Source of the DNA: Aquamicrobium sp.
Lineage (GTDB): Bacteria > Pseudomonadota > Alphaproteobacteria > Rhizobiales > Rhizobiaceae
Length of the DNA: 64,000 nt
Direction of reading: 5' to 3'
NCBI RefSeq assembly: GCF_023954335.1
Contig: NZ_JAMLIE010000001.1
Coordinates: forward strand, 2,426,111-2,490,110
This document shows, one piece after another, positions 56,649-63,986 of the stretch. The notes under the pieces are model-generated. The model worked only from the letters and a program-made list of their open reading frames with translations, was not told where the DNA came from and searched no databases. Position 1 is the stretch's first letter, and every line of letters begins with the position of its first letter. The translations under genes and the position numbers were made by a program.

Positions 56649-57659
56649 ATGCGGAAATTTCTGATATTCACTGCATGCGTCTTCGCAATAGTGGTAAATT
56701 TAATTCCCACTTCACATGCTATGGAGATACGTTGTATTGAATATTTTGACGATGTTACTAGAGATGTTGTTAGGTACTTTAATAATCCCAAGAAAGATAA
56801 AAGTATACTTGACTTTGATTTTATATATGAAAAAGTACAGCAATGTTCTATTGTTGAGATAAGCGGTGCTATAAGTCCAGGAGACGCAGAGAAATTTACC
56901 GTATATATGGATGACCAGAGGCATATATTACTGGTTGTATTGATATCTCCGGGCGGATCGGTGAAGGATGCATTGACTATGGGGCGTATTATTAGAGAGC
57001 GAATGCTGCACACAAGCGCATCAACGTACGGTTTTCCGGAGGATTACGATTTTTCAGATCGAACTTGTGGTCTTCCCGGCCGTGGCCCTTGCTGCTCTAG
57101 TGCGTGCGCTCTAGCTTATTTTGGTGGTGCTGAATGGTCTATCGCTGACAAACTCGGACTTCATCGACCGACCAGCGATGAATTGGGTAACCTTGAATAT
57201 GAGGATGCTCGATCTGGGCTTGCCAGTGTACACCGCGAAATAGAGAATTACCTGCATGAAATGGAAGCGCCACCCGGTGTTTTTGACACGATGATGGCGA
57301 CGCCATCTAACTCCCTAGCCGAGTTTGTTGTCGACCCATTGCGCGTTCAGCAATATCAAGCCGGCCAAGGAACCTCAACATTTCCGCCTACAATATATGA
57401 ATGGCTTGCGCCGAAGTGTCGCGGAGCAACGGAACCATTGTTGAAATGCATGAGTTCATGGCTGGTTGTTGAAAGCACTGCAAGAGCGAGGAGTCAAACA
57501 GACTTAAGTGTCGAGGATGTTGCTCTTAGAACGTACTCCGCAGAAGTATTACAGGAATACATTGATGAAAATAAAGATGATTTCTTCATGAGGCTTAGAG
57601 CAGAGCAGTGGCTGAGAAAGTGCTTGCTGAGTCCAGAGGAGACCCAGACAAAGTGCTAG
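56649..57659 (+). CDS. secreted ClpP-like (COG3904-type) protein
   Basis: 336 aa with signal peptide (FLIFTACVFAIVVNLIPTSHA). The mature domain follows the ClpP/crotonase-like fold of COG3904-type periplasmic proteins: VEISGAISPGDAEKF, LLVVLISPGGSVKDALTMG, then CSSACALAYFGGAEW (candidate nucleophile Ser) and ADKLGLHRP (candidate His). The last 130 residues are helical and unrecognised. Base composition is much richer in A+T than the host, showing recent transfer. Activity and substrate are unknown. Confidence 0.75.
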   Translation: MRKFLIFTACVFAIVVNLIPTSHAMEIRCIEYFDDVTRDVVRYFNNPKKDKSILDFDFIYEKVQQCSIVEISGAISPGDAEKFTVYMDDQRHILLVVLISPGGSVKDALTMGRIIRERMLHTSASTYGFPEDYDFSDRTCGLPGRGPCCSSACALAYFGGAEWSIADKLGLHRPTSDELGNLEYEDARSGLASVHREIENYLHEMEAPPGVFDTMMATPSNSLAEFVVDPLRVQQYQAGQGTSTFPPTIYEWLAPKCRGATEPLLKCMSSWLVVESTARARSQTDLSVEDVALRTYSAEVLQEYIDENKDDFFMRLRAEQWLRKCLLSPEETQTKC

Positions 57660-57750
57660 TTTGCCGCTTGTCGGATACATTGGTATCGCTAAGACGGCAG
57701 CAATTGCAGCCGAACGAATTGCACTGCTTTGTAACTATTCGCGAGGAGAT

Positions 57751-57800
57751 TGCTCGCTATGTTCGCTTCGTTGCCGCGATCGGCCGCATCCCGTTCAGGA
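57751..57800. repeat. direct repeat downstream of the ClpP-like gene (copy 2)
   Basis: Second copy of the repeat at 56339-56390, with an indel after position 42. The copies bracket the AT-rich ClpP-like gene, as expected if the gene was inserted by or between duplicated sequences. Confidence 0.7.
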
Positions 57801-57894
57801 ATCTTTTGAGAAAGGAATTGGTGCGGATACAGCGCGGACATAAAAAGATGAAAATTTAAAAGACCTAAAAGAAACATATTGATAACTCATGAGT

Positions 57895-57913
57895 GCAACT
57901 GATATTTAATCAG
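57895..57913. repeat. degenerate copy of the tRNA-Lys anticodon arm
   Basis: GCAACTGATATTTAATCAG differs at two positions from GCAACTGACTTTTAATCAG at 36307-36325 in tRNA-Lys. It marks the border between the ClpP-like region and the satellite core. Confidence 0.5.
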
Positions 57914-57968
57914 ATTCATGTCGCAACCACATTGGCTTCACCTGTCTGGCGAGCGCCACACCCAACAG

Positions 57969-58250
57969 CTAGCGATGCTGCATCTGTTGGATCAACCTCA
58001 GTATGGCTTCAGCGGTCTGCCTGACCTTTTGTGCCTCCTTTTCCTTTCGTGCGCGTATCCGCCGAACGGTTCGACCGCATTCCACCGCCGACCGGAACTC
58101 CGGATGGCGGTGTTTCCACTTTGTGAGCGTTCGTCGTGTCACGTCGAGCGTGTCGGCGATGCGCCCGAGGCGAACACCATCCTCGGCCAACCTGACTGCC
58201 ACCGGCGTGAACAGGCTCGGTCGGCCGCGGGTTCTCTGGATTGTGGTCAT
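57969..58250 (-). CDS. small HTH protein, TerS-like
   Basis: 93 aa from ATG 58250. GRPSLFTPVAVRLAEDGVRLGRIADTL then VTRRTLTKWKHRHPEFRSAV resembles the N-terminal HTH of phage small terminases and related helix-turn-helix proteins (the W-K-x-x-HPEF block). The rest is a basic coiled coil (RRIRARKEKEAQKVRQTAEA). In PICIs a small terminase redirects helper packaging; a plain regulator is the alternative. Confidence 0.6.
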   Translation of the reverse strand: MTTIQRTRGRPSLFTPVAVRLAEDGVRLGRIADTLDVTRRTLTKWKHRHPEFRSAVECGRTVRRIRARKEKEAQKVRQTAEAILRLIQQMQHR

Positions 58251-58687
58251 CGTTGTTGGCCTCCTTTTTAGGGGTACAAATCCTAAATGGGAACTTATTC
58301 CTTGGGCTGGTCCACCATGACGGTGGTGGTCCCCATTGTGGTACCTTTTGAGTACCATGACCGCGGCGATCGGTTCTTCACTCCGGACCTACGGTGCGCG
58401 CGGTCTCAAACCTGCTGGCGGGGCAGGGCGGGGCTATGGTGTCGCTGAGAAGCGTTGGGTCAGGGTGGTCAGCGGTGAACGCTCACGCTCTGCTCTATAC
58501 ACTGCCATCCGCTCCTCGGGAATTGCCTCTCTATAGCCTGACAGTTGACTTTTCTCCCTGACCACCCTGACCGTCCCTTGCAAAATAAGGGTTTGTGAGC
58601 GACATACCCCAGCCCCGCCCCTGACCGCATCCCTGACATGGTCAGGCCAGAGAAGCGGATGCCGCTCGCTCCGCTCCCACGGCGCGG
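58251..58687. other. 437-bp region carrying iterons, no gene
   Basis: Open frames here are not convincing. The region contains the CCCTGACC repeats and short inverted repeats, and lies directly downstream of the helicase gene, as expected for a replication origin. Confidence 0.6.
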
Positions 58688-58723
58688 TCACGATTTCCGC
58701 TCCGAAGCAACGCTACCCTGACC
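58458..58723. repeat. CCCTGACC iteron cluster (candidate origin of element 2)
   Basis: Exact CCCTGACC at 58556-58563, 58565-58572, 58619-58626 and 58716-58723, the inverted copy GGTCAGGG at 58458-58465, and a variant pair CCTGAC-ATG-GTCAGG at 58632-58646. Extra GGTCAG half-copies lie at 58467 and 58738. The cluster ends inside the 3' end of the helicase gene. Confidence 0.65.
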
Positions 58724-60217
58724 AATCCGCTGCTTATGGTCAGTGGTACGACCACCTTGGAGTGTCTTCAGCGACTGGGAGTCAGCGCGCGCTAGTGTGC
58801 TTTCGTAGGCATCCGCGTTCAGCCGGAGGCCTGTGAAAGACTGTTCGCGCCCGGCTTCCGTGCGACCGCGTGCCTTGCCGACCTTCCCTTCTCCGGCAGC
58901 GTATAGTGCCCGAGCAAACGCTGCCGTGGCGAGCGGCGAATGGCCGTTGCGCTCAGCCCAACACCTGTACCGCCGATAGAGCTTTTCCTTGCCGACACGA
59001 AAGTTTGGCGCAAGATCGCATTCCTCGCGCATGAACACCCGCACCGGCGAGGAAAGGTCGGCGATGTCTTCTACCATTTCTCGTGCCGCCTTCGACTGCG
59101 TGAAGTGGCCCGTTCGGTCAAGATCATCGAGGCCGTCGAGCGCGACGTTCAGAATGCCCGGCAACTCAGCGTCAAGCTTCTTTTCAAGTTCACGATCTTC
59201 CTTGCCGGCGAAGGTCCGGGAGAACACCAGCATGACGAACCGATAGGCAACTGCGGTCGAGGCGTCGCCAAGATACGGCATCTCATTCGATAGGATCATG
59301 ATGCGGGTGGGCAGTCGTCCGTGCCATGTCGGCCTGTTCTTGCGGGGGACCGGAACAGCGTCCTCGCCGGAGATCGACAGCAGTCTCTCGACCACGGTCT
59401 GCGTATTTTTTCCTGATGTCCGCGCATCCGAAATGATCGCCAGCGGCTTGCCGATGACGTGCTCAAGCCCGAATGTGTAGCCAAGGTCAGCCTGCGTCAA
59501 TGCTGCTACGTTGCCGCCAAGCAATCCCGTAGCCACACGCGCAATCGTGCCCTTACCGGCACGCCGGAGACCGATCAGTCCAAACACGCAGTGCATGTCG
59601 GTCCTGCCGGAGACGAAGTACCCCAGCATCTGCTTGAGCGTGCGCGGTGTTTCGTCGTCCTCGTCCCAAAGCGAGGCGACAAACCGATCGAATTCGGGGC
59701 AGCGCGCTTCAGGCTCGTAAGCGAACGAAACGCTGTGCAGGTTGAAATAGAGAGGTGTATGCGGCCGCAGTTCCCGCGTGCCGATATCGAGCAAACCGTT
59801 CGAGCAGGAAATGAGGGGCGCAGTCTCCGGGCCGTCGAGCCAGCACGGTGCGTTGATCTCATCATCCAACCTGACAACGCCACGAAGCGCCGCGACCACG
59901 TCGCCGATCCGCCGCCGGTTTGGCGACCAAGGCATAGGGTCTTTTTTGCCGGATTTTTCGTACACGGCCTGCGCGGTAAACGCGTAAAGCCGGTCCTCGA
60001 CTACGTCGGGCATGATCTCTGCCCAGTGCGTCCCCGACCAAGCCCACCAGCCGCCGCGCCAATAGTGGAGCGTCAGACCATTGCTGGTCAAGCATTCGCG
60101 TCTAGCAAAGCACATTGCGACGTCCAGCGGCGCTGTCGGCGGTGGCAGGTTGATAATCCGGCCACGTACCGACTGGATGTTGGTAACTGTCTCGACGGTT
60201 GCGTTTGTCGTCGTCAT
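58688..60217 (-). CDS. SF3 helicase / phage D5-type primase-helicase
   Basis: 509 aa from ATG 60217; the longer frame upstream is the shadow of the prim-pol-like gene. A D5_N-like region (LHYWRGGWWAWSGTHW, CSNGLLDIGTRELRPHTPLYF) precedes the SF3 ATPase: Walker A GLRRAGKGT at 216-224, then PLAIISDARTSGKN and ILSNEMPYLGDAS for Walker B/C. The C-terminus is a winged-helix-like part. With the neighbouring prim-pol protein it forms the replication unit of element 2, in the manner of P4 alpha. Confidence 0.88.
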   Translation of the reverse strand: MTTTNATVETVTNIQSVRGRIINLPPPTAPLDVAMCFARRECLTSNGLTLHYWRGGWWAWSGTHWAEIMPDVVEDRLYAFTAQAVYEKSGKKDPMPWSPNRRRIGDVVAALRGVVRLDDEINAPCWLDGPETAPLISCSNGLLDIGTRELRPHTPLYFNLHSVSFAYEPEARCPEFDRFVASLWDEDDETPRTLKQMLGYFVSGRTDMHCVFGLIGLRRAGKGTIARVATGLLGGNVAALTQADLGYTFGLEHVIGKPLAIISDARTSGKNTQTVVERLLSISGEDAVPVPRKNRPTWHGRLPTRIMILSNEMPYLGDASTAVAYRFVMLVFSRTFAGKEDRELEKKLDAELPGILNVALDGLDDLDRTGHFTQSKAAREMVEDIADLSSPVRVFMREECDLAPNFRVGKEKLYRRYRCWAERNGHSPLATAAFARALYAAGEGKVGKARGRTEAGREQSFTGLRLNADAYESTLARADSQSLKTLQGGRTTDHKQRIGQGSVASERKS

Positions 60218-60222
60218 TGTTG

Positions 60223-61215
60223 TCAGTTCCTGTCGCGCCGTCCGGGGGGCGTCAGCGCCGACAACGCTGTTCTCACTTCTTCCATGTCGATCTCGATAGG
60301 CTTCGCGGTCGCCTCCACATGCCGCACGTCCGCCGAGGTCTCCCAGATGCAGACGTGCCCGCCTCTCGTCAGCGACACGAGGCACCTGTCCCTGCGCACC
60401 GCGTGCGGCCCCTCCAGCCAATCGGCCGAGCAGCGCGTGCCGTCGCCGGCCCACTCCCGCAGCTCGTCGAGTGTCCGCGTCTCGTCGTCGTTGCAGTCGA
60501 ACACCATGTCGGGCGTCAGGTCGTAGACCCAGTCCGGGTCGCCCGCGCCGTGCTTCGACACCGTGACGAGCTGCCAGCCCGCCTCTTTCAGCGTCGAGGA
60601 GACGATGTCGCAGATGGCGAAGAAATCGTCCTGCGCCAGCTCCGGCAGCTCCTCCAGCCTGACATCGGCCAGCGAGGCGTCGCGCCACGAATATTCGACG
60701 AGGACGTTTCCGTGGTCGTCGACCGTGTGAGGACCGAACGCGCCGAACTGCCGCGCCGACAGGCCGCCGAAGATTTCCACCCGGTGCGCCGGGTCGTCCG
60801 GCTGCCCGCCGGGCTTGATCCAAGCGTGTGAGTACACACGCTTGAACGGTTCGCTCGTGCGGACGAACCACGCTTCCTTGAAGCCCTTGCCGCGACGGAC
60901 GGGAAGGGGAACGCTCTCGTCGGCCAGACCCTCCAGCCGGTCGAAGACGCGCTCGGCGATCACGTCCATGATCTCGTCGTCGATGTCGAAGTCGATGGCC
61001 GCCAGCCCGCTCTCGATCCGCACGCCGGTCGAGATGAACCGCTTGTGCCGGCGGCCCCATCTCGCGATCTCCTCCGGCGTCACCTCGACGCGCGGCCAGT
61101 CTTTCAGGAAGCACTGCTTGCCGATGTTCGGCAGCGGCGTGTATCCGTTCGCCAGCATGCGAAGCCGGACACGCGTATTTTGGTTCATGTCGAAGCAACC
61201 GCACATGTCGATCAT
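60223..61215 (-). CDS. prim-pol domain replication protein
   Basis: 330 aa from ATG 61215 (ATGs at 61206 and 61188 are also possible). LANGYTPLPNIGKQCFLKDWP is the N-terminal block of bifunctional primase/polymerase proteins; LAAIDFDIDDEIMD supplies the acidic metal site and HRVEIFGGLSARQFGAFGPH the third block. The C-terminal 130 residues are unrecognised. The frame ends 5 bases before the helicase start, so they are co-translated. Confidence 0.8.
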   Translation of the reverse strand: MIDMCGCFDMNQNTRVRLRMLANGYTPLPNIGKQCFLKDWPRVEVTPEEIARWGRRHKRFISTGVRIESGLAAIDFDIDDEIMDVIAERVFDRLEGLADESVPLPVRRGKGFKEAWFVRTSEPFKRVYSHAWIKPGGQPDDPAHRVEIFGGLSARQFGAFGPHTVDDHGNVLVEYSWRDASLADVRLEELPELAQDDFFAICDIVSSTLKEAGWQLVTVSKHGAGDPDWVYDLTPDMVFDCNDDETRTLDELREWAGDGTRCSADWLEGPHAVRRDRCLVSLTRGGHVCIWETSADVRHVEATAKPIEIDMEEVRTALSALTPPGRRDRN

Positions 61216-61231
61216 CCCGTTCGTGAGGGGG

Positions 61232-61441
61232 TCAACGTCGCCGAGGGTTTGGTTGGGTCTCGCGCTTCGCGAGCCAATCCCGCACAGACTGCGCGCGGTA
61301 AAATTTCCGCCCCCCAATCATCAAGCTGGGCAGGCCATCGGGCTGCTGCTCGTAGCGCATCAACGTCCGCGTCGATAGGTTCAACGCGTGAGCCAACTGG
61401 CCACGAGGAATGAAGTCGTTGAGGAGGTCGAGGGTTTGCAT
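61232..61441 (-). CDS. alpA: AlpA family HTH regulator
   Basis: 69 aa, typical AlpA length. FIPRGQLAHALNLSTRTLMRYEQQPDGLP and IGGRKFYRAQSVRDWLAKRE give the winged-helix pattern. GGAG precedes the start. First gene of the replication operon of element 2; upstream lie a 12-bp palindrome and a TATGTCCTA box. Confidence 0.87.
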   Translation of the reverse strand: MQTLDLLNDFIPRGQLAHALNLSTRTLMRYEQQPDGLPSLMIGGRKFYRAQSVRDWLAKRETQPNPRRR

Positions 61442-61462
61442 TGTGCCATCTCCTGTAAGCCC

Positions 61463-61474
61463 TGTAGCTACAGA
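61463..61474. promoter_or_regulatory. palindrome upstream of alpA (element 2)
   Basis: CTGTAGCTACAG is a perfect 12-base palindrome 22 bp before the alpA start, with a related CTGTAGTTCTGTCG (reverse strand) just upstream. Candidate operator for AlpA autoregulation or a phage repressor. Confidence 0.5.
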
Positions 61475-61534
61475 AGATCACGGAATGACACTGTCCCCTA
61501 CGACAGAACTACAGCAAAATCGGCGACTTATGTC

Positions 61535-62194
61535 CTAGAAAATTTCACCGGCCTTGACGCGCCGAACGACCGCGCGCACAGCCCGCTCGACATTTCCCGC
61601 TCGCCCTGTCGCGGCTTCGTGGAACGCTTCTGCGAACTCGAAAAACTTGCCAGTCTCGCTTATTTCGTGCGGAGAATACTGGAGCCAGAATAGCGCGGCG
61701 CTTTCCACCACGCTCTCCTTGTGGTGTGCCTTGCGTCGGTTGGCCGATCTGTTGGCTTTTGCGGCCTTGGCGGCGGCGATGATATTCCGCAAGGCTTGAA
61801 TAACCTCGTCCCGTTCTAGTCCGGTCAAGGTCTCGATAGGCAGTGTGGTGTCGAGCTTGCGCATGTAATGCGCTGGCTCGATGGGGCCAAAAGCCTCATT
61901 CCCCCAAAAAGCCATATGCTGGTAGGGGCGGCGGCGAAGGGCATGCAGGTGCGTCAACAACTGGCCGACCTTCTTCGCCAGTTGGTCGAGATGCCTGTCG
62001 TCATCGGCTGGCACGAGATCGGGATTGGCCACGCGCGCAAGCGCGCGAGCAAGCTGCATATCAGACACCTGTGGCGCGCCCCGCGCTCTTTGCGAAGTGT
62101 CTCTGAGCCAGCGTTGGGCCTTATCTCTGTTGCCGGCGACAACACCCGCGAGGTCCAGAAGGTCGTCAACTGTCCACTTATCGTCGGTCATCAT
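61535..62194 (-). CDS. unknown protein of element 2
   Basis: 219 aa, no signal peptide or membrane helix. WTVDDLLDLAGVVAGNRDKAQRW at the start, HLDQLAKKVGQLLTHLHALRRRPYQH in the middle, a basic patch KAAKANRSANRRKAHHKES, and SETGKFFEFAEAFHEAA before a basic end. Its start overlaps the integrase stop by 17 bases. No family recognised; position between int and alpA is where satellites encode regulators or interference genes. Confidence 0.7.
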   Translation of the reverse strand: MMTDDKWTVDDLLDLAGVVAGNRDKAQRWLRDTSQRARGAPQVSDMQLARALARVANPDLVPADDDRHLDQLAKKVGQLLTHLHALRRRPYQHMAFWGNEAFGPIEPAHYMRKLDTTLPIETLTGLERDEVIQALRNIIAAAKAAKANRSANRRKAHHKESVVESAALFWLQYSPHEISETGKFFEFAEAFHEAATGRAGNVERAVRAVVRRVKAGEIF

Positions 62195-63437
62195 GCGCCG
62201 CCTTCATCGGTACGATCTCCGCGCCTTCGCCTTTCGGGCCCATCACGATGATGCCGACGCGCTCGGTCGCCTGCCGCAGCGGATCGTCCATCAGATGCGA
62301 ATAGCGCGCAGTGGTGGCCGGCTGAGAGTGCCCGAGCAGCGCACCGATGATCGGCAGGGAAAGGCCGGCACTCGCCAGCAGAGAGGCGTAGGTGTGGCGA
62401 AGATCGTGAATACGTGCCGAAGGTTTCACGATGGTCCGTTCCCTGCCGCTATCCTTTACCGTCTCCACGGTGACGATGCCGGCGGCGACACAGACATCGT
62501 GCCACGCCTTCTTGATCTCCTCCCGGCTGCCCTTGCCGCCACGGCCGGAGAACACATACTCCGCGTCCTCCTTAGCCTGCTCCCGAAGCTCTGCGAGAAG
62601 CTGGCGGGCGGGCGCTGACAGCGGGACACGGTGCAGGGTCTTCTGCTTCGTCGTGCTGCCCGGCTTTGTCCAGACGCCTTCGGACAGGTCGAACTGATCC
62701 CAACGCGCGCTCAGGACTTCGCCCTTCCGAGCACCCGTCAGCAACAGCAGGCGAATGATGTTCGCGCCCTGCTGGTCCAGCATCGCGGCGAGTGCGCTGG
62801 TGAGGTTCTTCAACTCTGCCGGCGACAGGTAGCGGTGACGTTTCTGCTCCTCGTTTCGCTCGATCCCCTTCGCCGGGTTGTCCGTCCGCCACTTCCACCT
62901 GATCGCCAGCGCGAACATCTTTGACAGGACGGCAACGGTGCGGTTCGCCAGATAGGGCGCGCGCTTGCTGATCTTCCGGTGCAGGCCATCAATGTCGGTG
63001 AACTCGACTTCCGTCACCTTCTTGTGCTTGAGAGCGGGGAGGATTTCGCGGTCGATCAGCGCCTTGTAGTCGCGGCGTGTGGCGGGCCGCTTCTTCGTCA
63101 GGTGCTCCTCCTCGAAACGCAGGCAGAGGTCCGCCACCGTCTTAGCGTCGCGATCGGCCTCGACTTCGGCCATGGGATCGTCGCCAACGTCGATCCGCTT
63201 CTTCAACTCCTTCGCTTCCTCGCGAGCGGCGGCCGTCTTCCAATCGGGATAGGCACCGATGGTATAGCGGCGCTCGCGGCCGGTGCGGGTGCGATAGTTT
63301 AGGATGAAGGATCGTGCGCCGGCCGCCGTGACGCGGACGCCGAAGCCCTTCACGTCGCTGTCATAGGTGATCTTGTTGCCCTTGGCCGGGGCCGGCAGGT
63401 GATCCTTGACGATGGTATCAGTGAGCTTCAGAGACAT
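62178..63437 (-). CDS. int: tyrosine integrase of element 2
   Basis: 419 aa from ATG 63437 (an ATG three codons upstream is possible). DUF4102 arm-binding domain (SLKLTDTIVKDHLPAPAKG), SAM-like domain and catalytic domain with Arg in LLTGARKGEV, HDLRHTYASLL, LLGHSQPATTARYSHL (His and Tyr). Different from integrase 1 in sequence yet targets the same tRNA. Complete catalytic set. Confidence 0.95.
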   Translation of the reverse strand: MSLKLTDTIVKDHLPAPAKGNKITYDSDVKGFGVRVTAAGARSFILNYRTRTGRERRYTIGAYPDWKTAAAREEAKELKKRIDVGDDPMAEVEADRDAKTVADLCLRFEEEHLTKKRPATRRDYKALIDREILPALKHKKVTEVEFTDIDGLHRKISKRAPYLANRTVAVLSKMFALAIRWKWRTDNPAKGIERNEEQKRHRYLSPAELKNLTSALAAMLDQQGANIIRLLLLTGARKGEVLSARWDQFDLSEGVWTKPGSTTKQKTLHRVPLSAPARQLLAELREQAKEDAEYVFSGRGGKGSREEIKKAWHDVCVAAGIVTVETVKDSGRERTIVKPSARIHDLRHTYASLLASAGLSLPIIGALLGHSQPATTARYSHLMDDPLRQATERVGIIVMGPKGEGAEIVPMKAAHDDRR

Positions 63438-63452
63438 TATCAGCAAGTTCCC

Positions 63453-63565
63453 GTGTCCGCACTGTGTCCGTCCAATTGACGGCGCTTCACTGGCTGCTAA
63501 TGTCGCACGGTGTCTTGATTTGTCAAATGGTGTCCTTTTGAAAACAAGGCTTTATGTGCGGACAC
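63453..63565. repeat. GTGTCCGCA repeats at the right end of element 2
   Basis: GTGTCCGCA at 63453-63461, GTGTCCGTC right after it, and the inverted TGCGGACAC at 63557-63565, between int and attR. They match the pair at 47103-47122. Confidence 0.6.
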
Positions 63566-63613
63566 AAGGAAAAGCAAGGAAGTTCAAGAGCTTGGAAAAG
63601 ACGCTCAGAAAGA

Positions 63614-63656
63614 ACTTTTAATCAGTAGGTCCTTTCGAGCCCCAGCGCGCTCACCA
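63614..63656. repeat. attR: tRNA-Lys 3' core repeat, copy 3, with deletion
   Basis: ACTTTTAATCAGTAGGTCCT continues directly with TTCGAGCCCCAGCG..., lacking GGG of the T stem found in the other two copies. Otherwise identical through CCA. Right border of the island. Confidence 0.88.
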
Positions 63657-63753
63657 CGAAATTCCCAATGGTTTCATAAATTTAAGGCGACCGGGTATTA
63701 GGACGCAGCGTAGATCGCCGCGTTTTTGCCTCGCGCTGCCATTCGGGCGTCAG

Positions 63754-63879
63754 TCATTCGGCGTAGATCGGCAGAACCGTATCAATCGGATATTCGAGGA
63801 TTACGATCCCCCAGCCAACCGCACCGATGACCCACCAGGACGTCAGGGCAGCTGCCGCGATGTCACGGATACGCTTCAC
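63754..63879 (-). CDS. small membrane protein, unknown
   Basis: 41 aa from GTG 63879, with GTGGAGGAAC just before the start. One hydrophobic helix (WWVIGAVGWGIVILEYPI). Start overlaps the stop of the gene upstream (GTGA), so the two form a pair. No family recognised. Longer frames upstream of the GTG are less likely. Confidence 0.45.
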   Translation of the reverse strand: MKRIRDIAAAALTSWWVIGAVGWGIVILEYPIDTVLPIYAE

Positions 63880-63986
63880 GTGTTCCTCCACAGGAAATCG
63901 CTCGCAATATAGGACAGCAACGCCACCCACGTCATCGTGAGCGCCCACCCGATTCCGGCGGACAGCCACCCAGGCAATCGCGCCAT
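63876..63986 (-). CDS. small membrane protein, unknown
   Basis: 36 aa from ATG 63986: one helix (GIGWALTMTWVALLSYIA) and a basic/aromatic end (DFLWRNT). It overlaps the next small gene by 4 bases. Outside attR, so probably chromosomal or from another island. Confidence 0.4.
   Translation of the reverse strand: MARLPGWLSAGIGWALTMTWVALLSYIASDFLWRNT

Larger units (their letters stand above)
57660..57968. other. 309-bp region with repeat copy 2 and a tRNA-like scar
   Basis: No gene supported. The interval contains direct-repeat copy 2 (57751-57800), an AT-rich stretch and a 19-base sequence at 57895-57913 that resembles the tRNA-Lys anticodon arm. Confidence 0.55.
47045..63613. mobile_element. 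element 2: composite island with satellite-type right end
   Basis: About 16.6 kb between attM and a slightly degenerate attR. Right end: integrase, unknown protein, AlpA, prim-pol-like protein, SF3 helicase, iterons, TerS-like HTH. Left and middle: Crp/Fnr regulator, amidase/ABC/TSUP operon, IS debris, metK fragment, ClpP-like secreted protein. Base composition and strand vary by segment, so this is an assembly of several acquisitions. No capsid genes are present. Confidence 0.75.

Noticed and set aside
58434..58691. 85-aa leftward frame after the helicase
   Set aside because: The peptide is a by-product of the CCCTGACC repeats.
36364..63656. CRISPR array or restriction-modification or toxin-antitoxin system
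   Set aside because: No repeat-spacer structure, methyltransferase motif or recognisable toxin pair was found; the repeats are iterons, arm sites and att copies.
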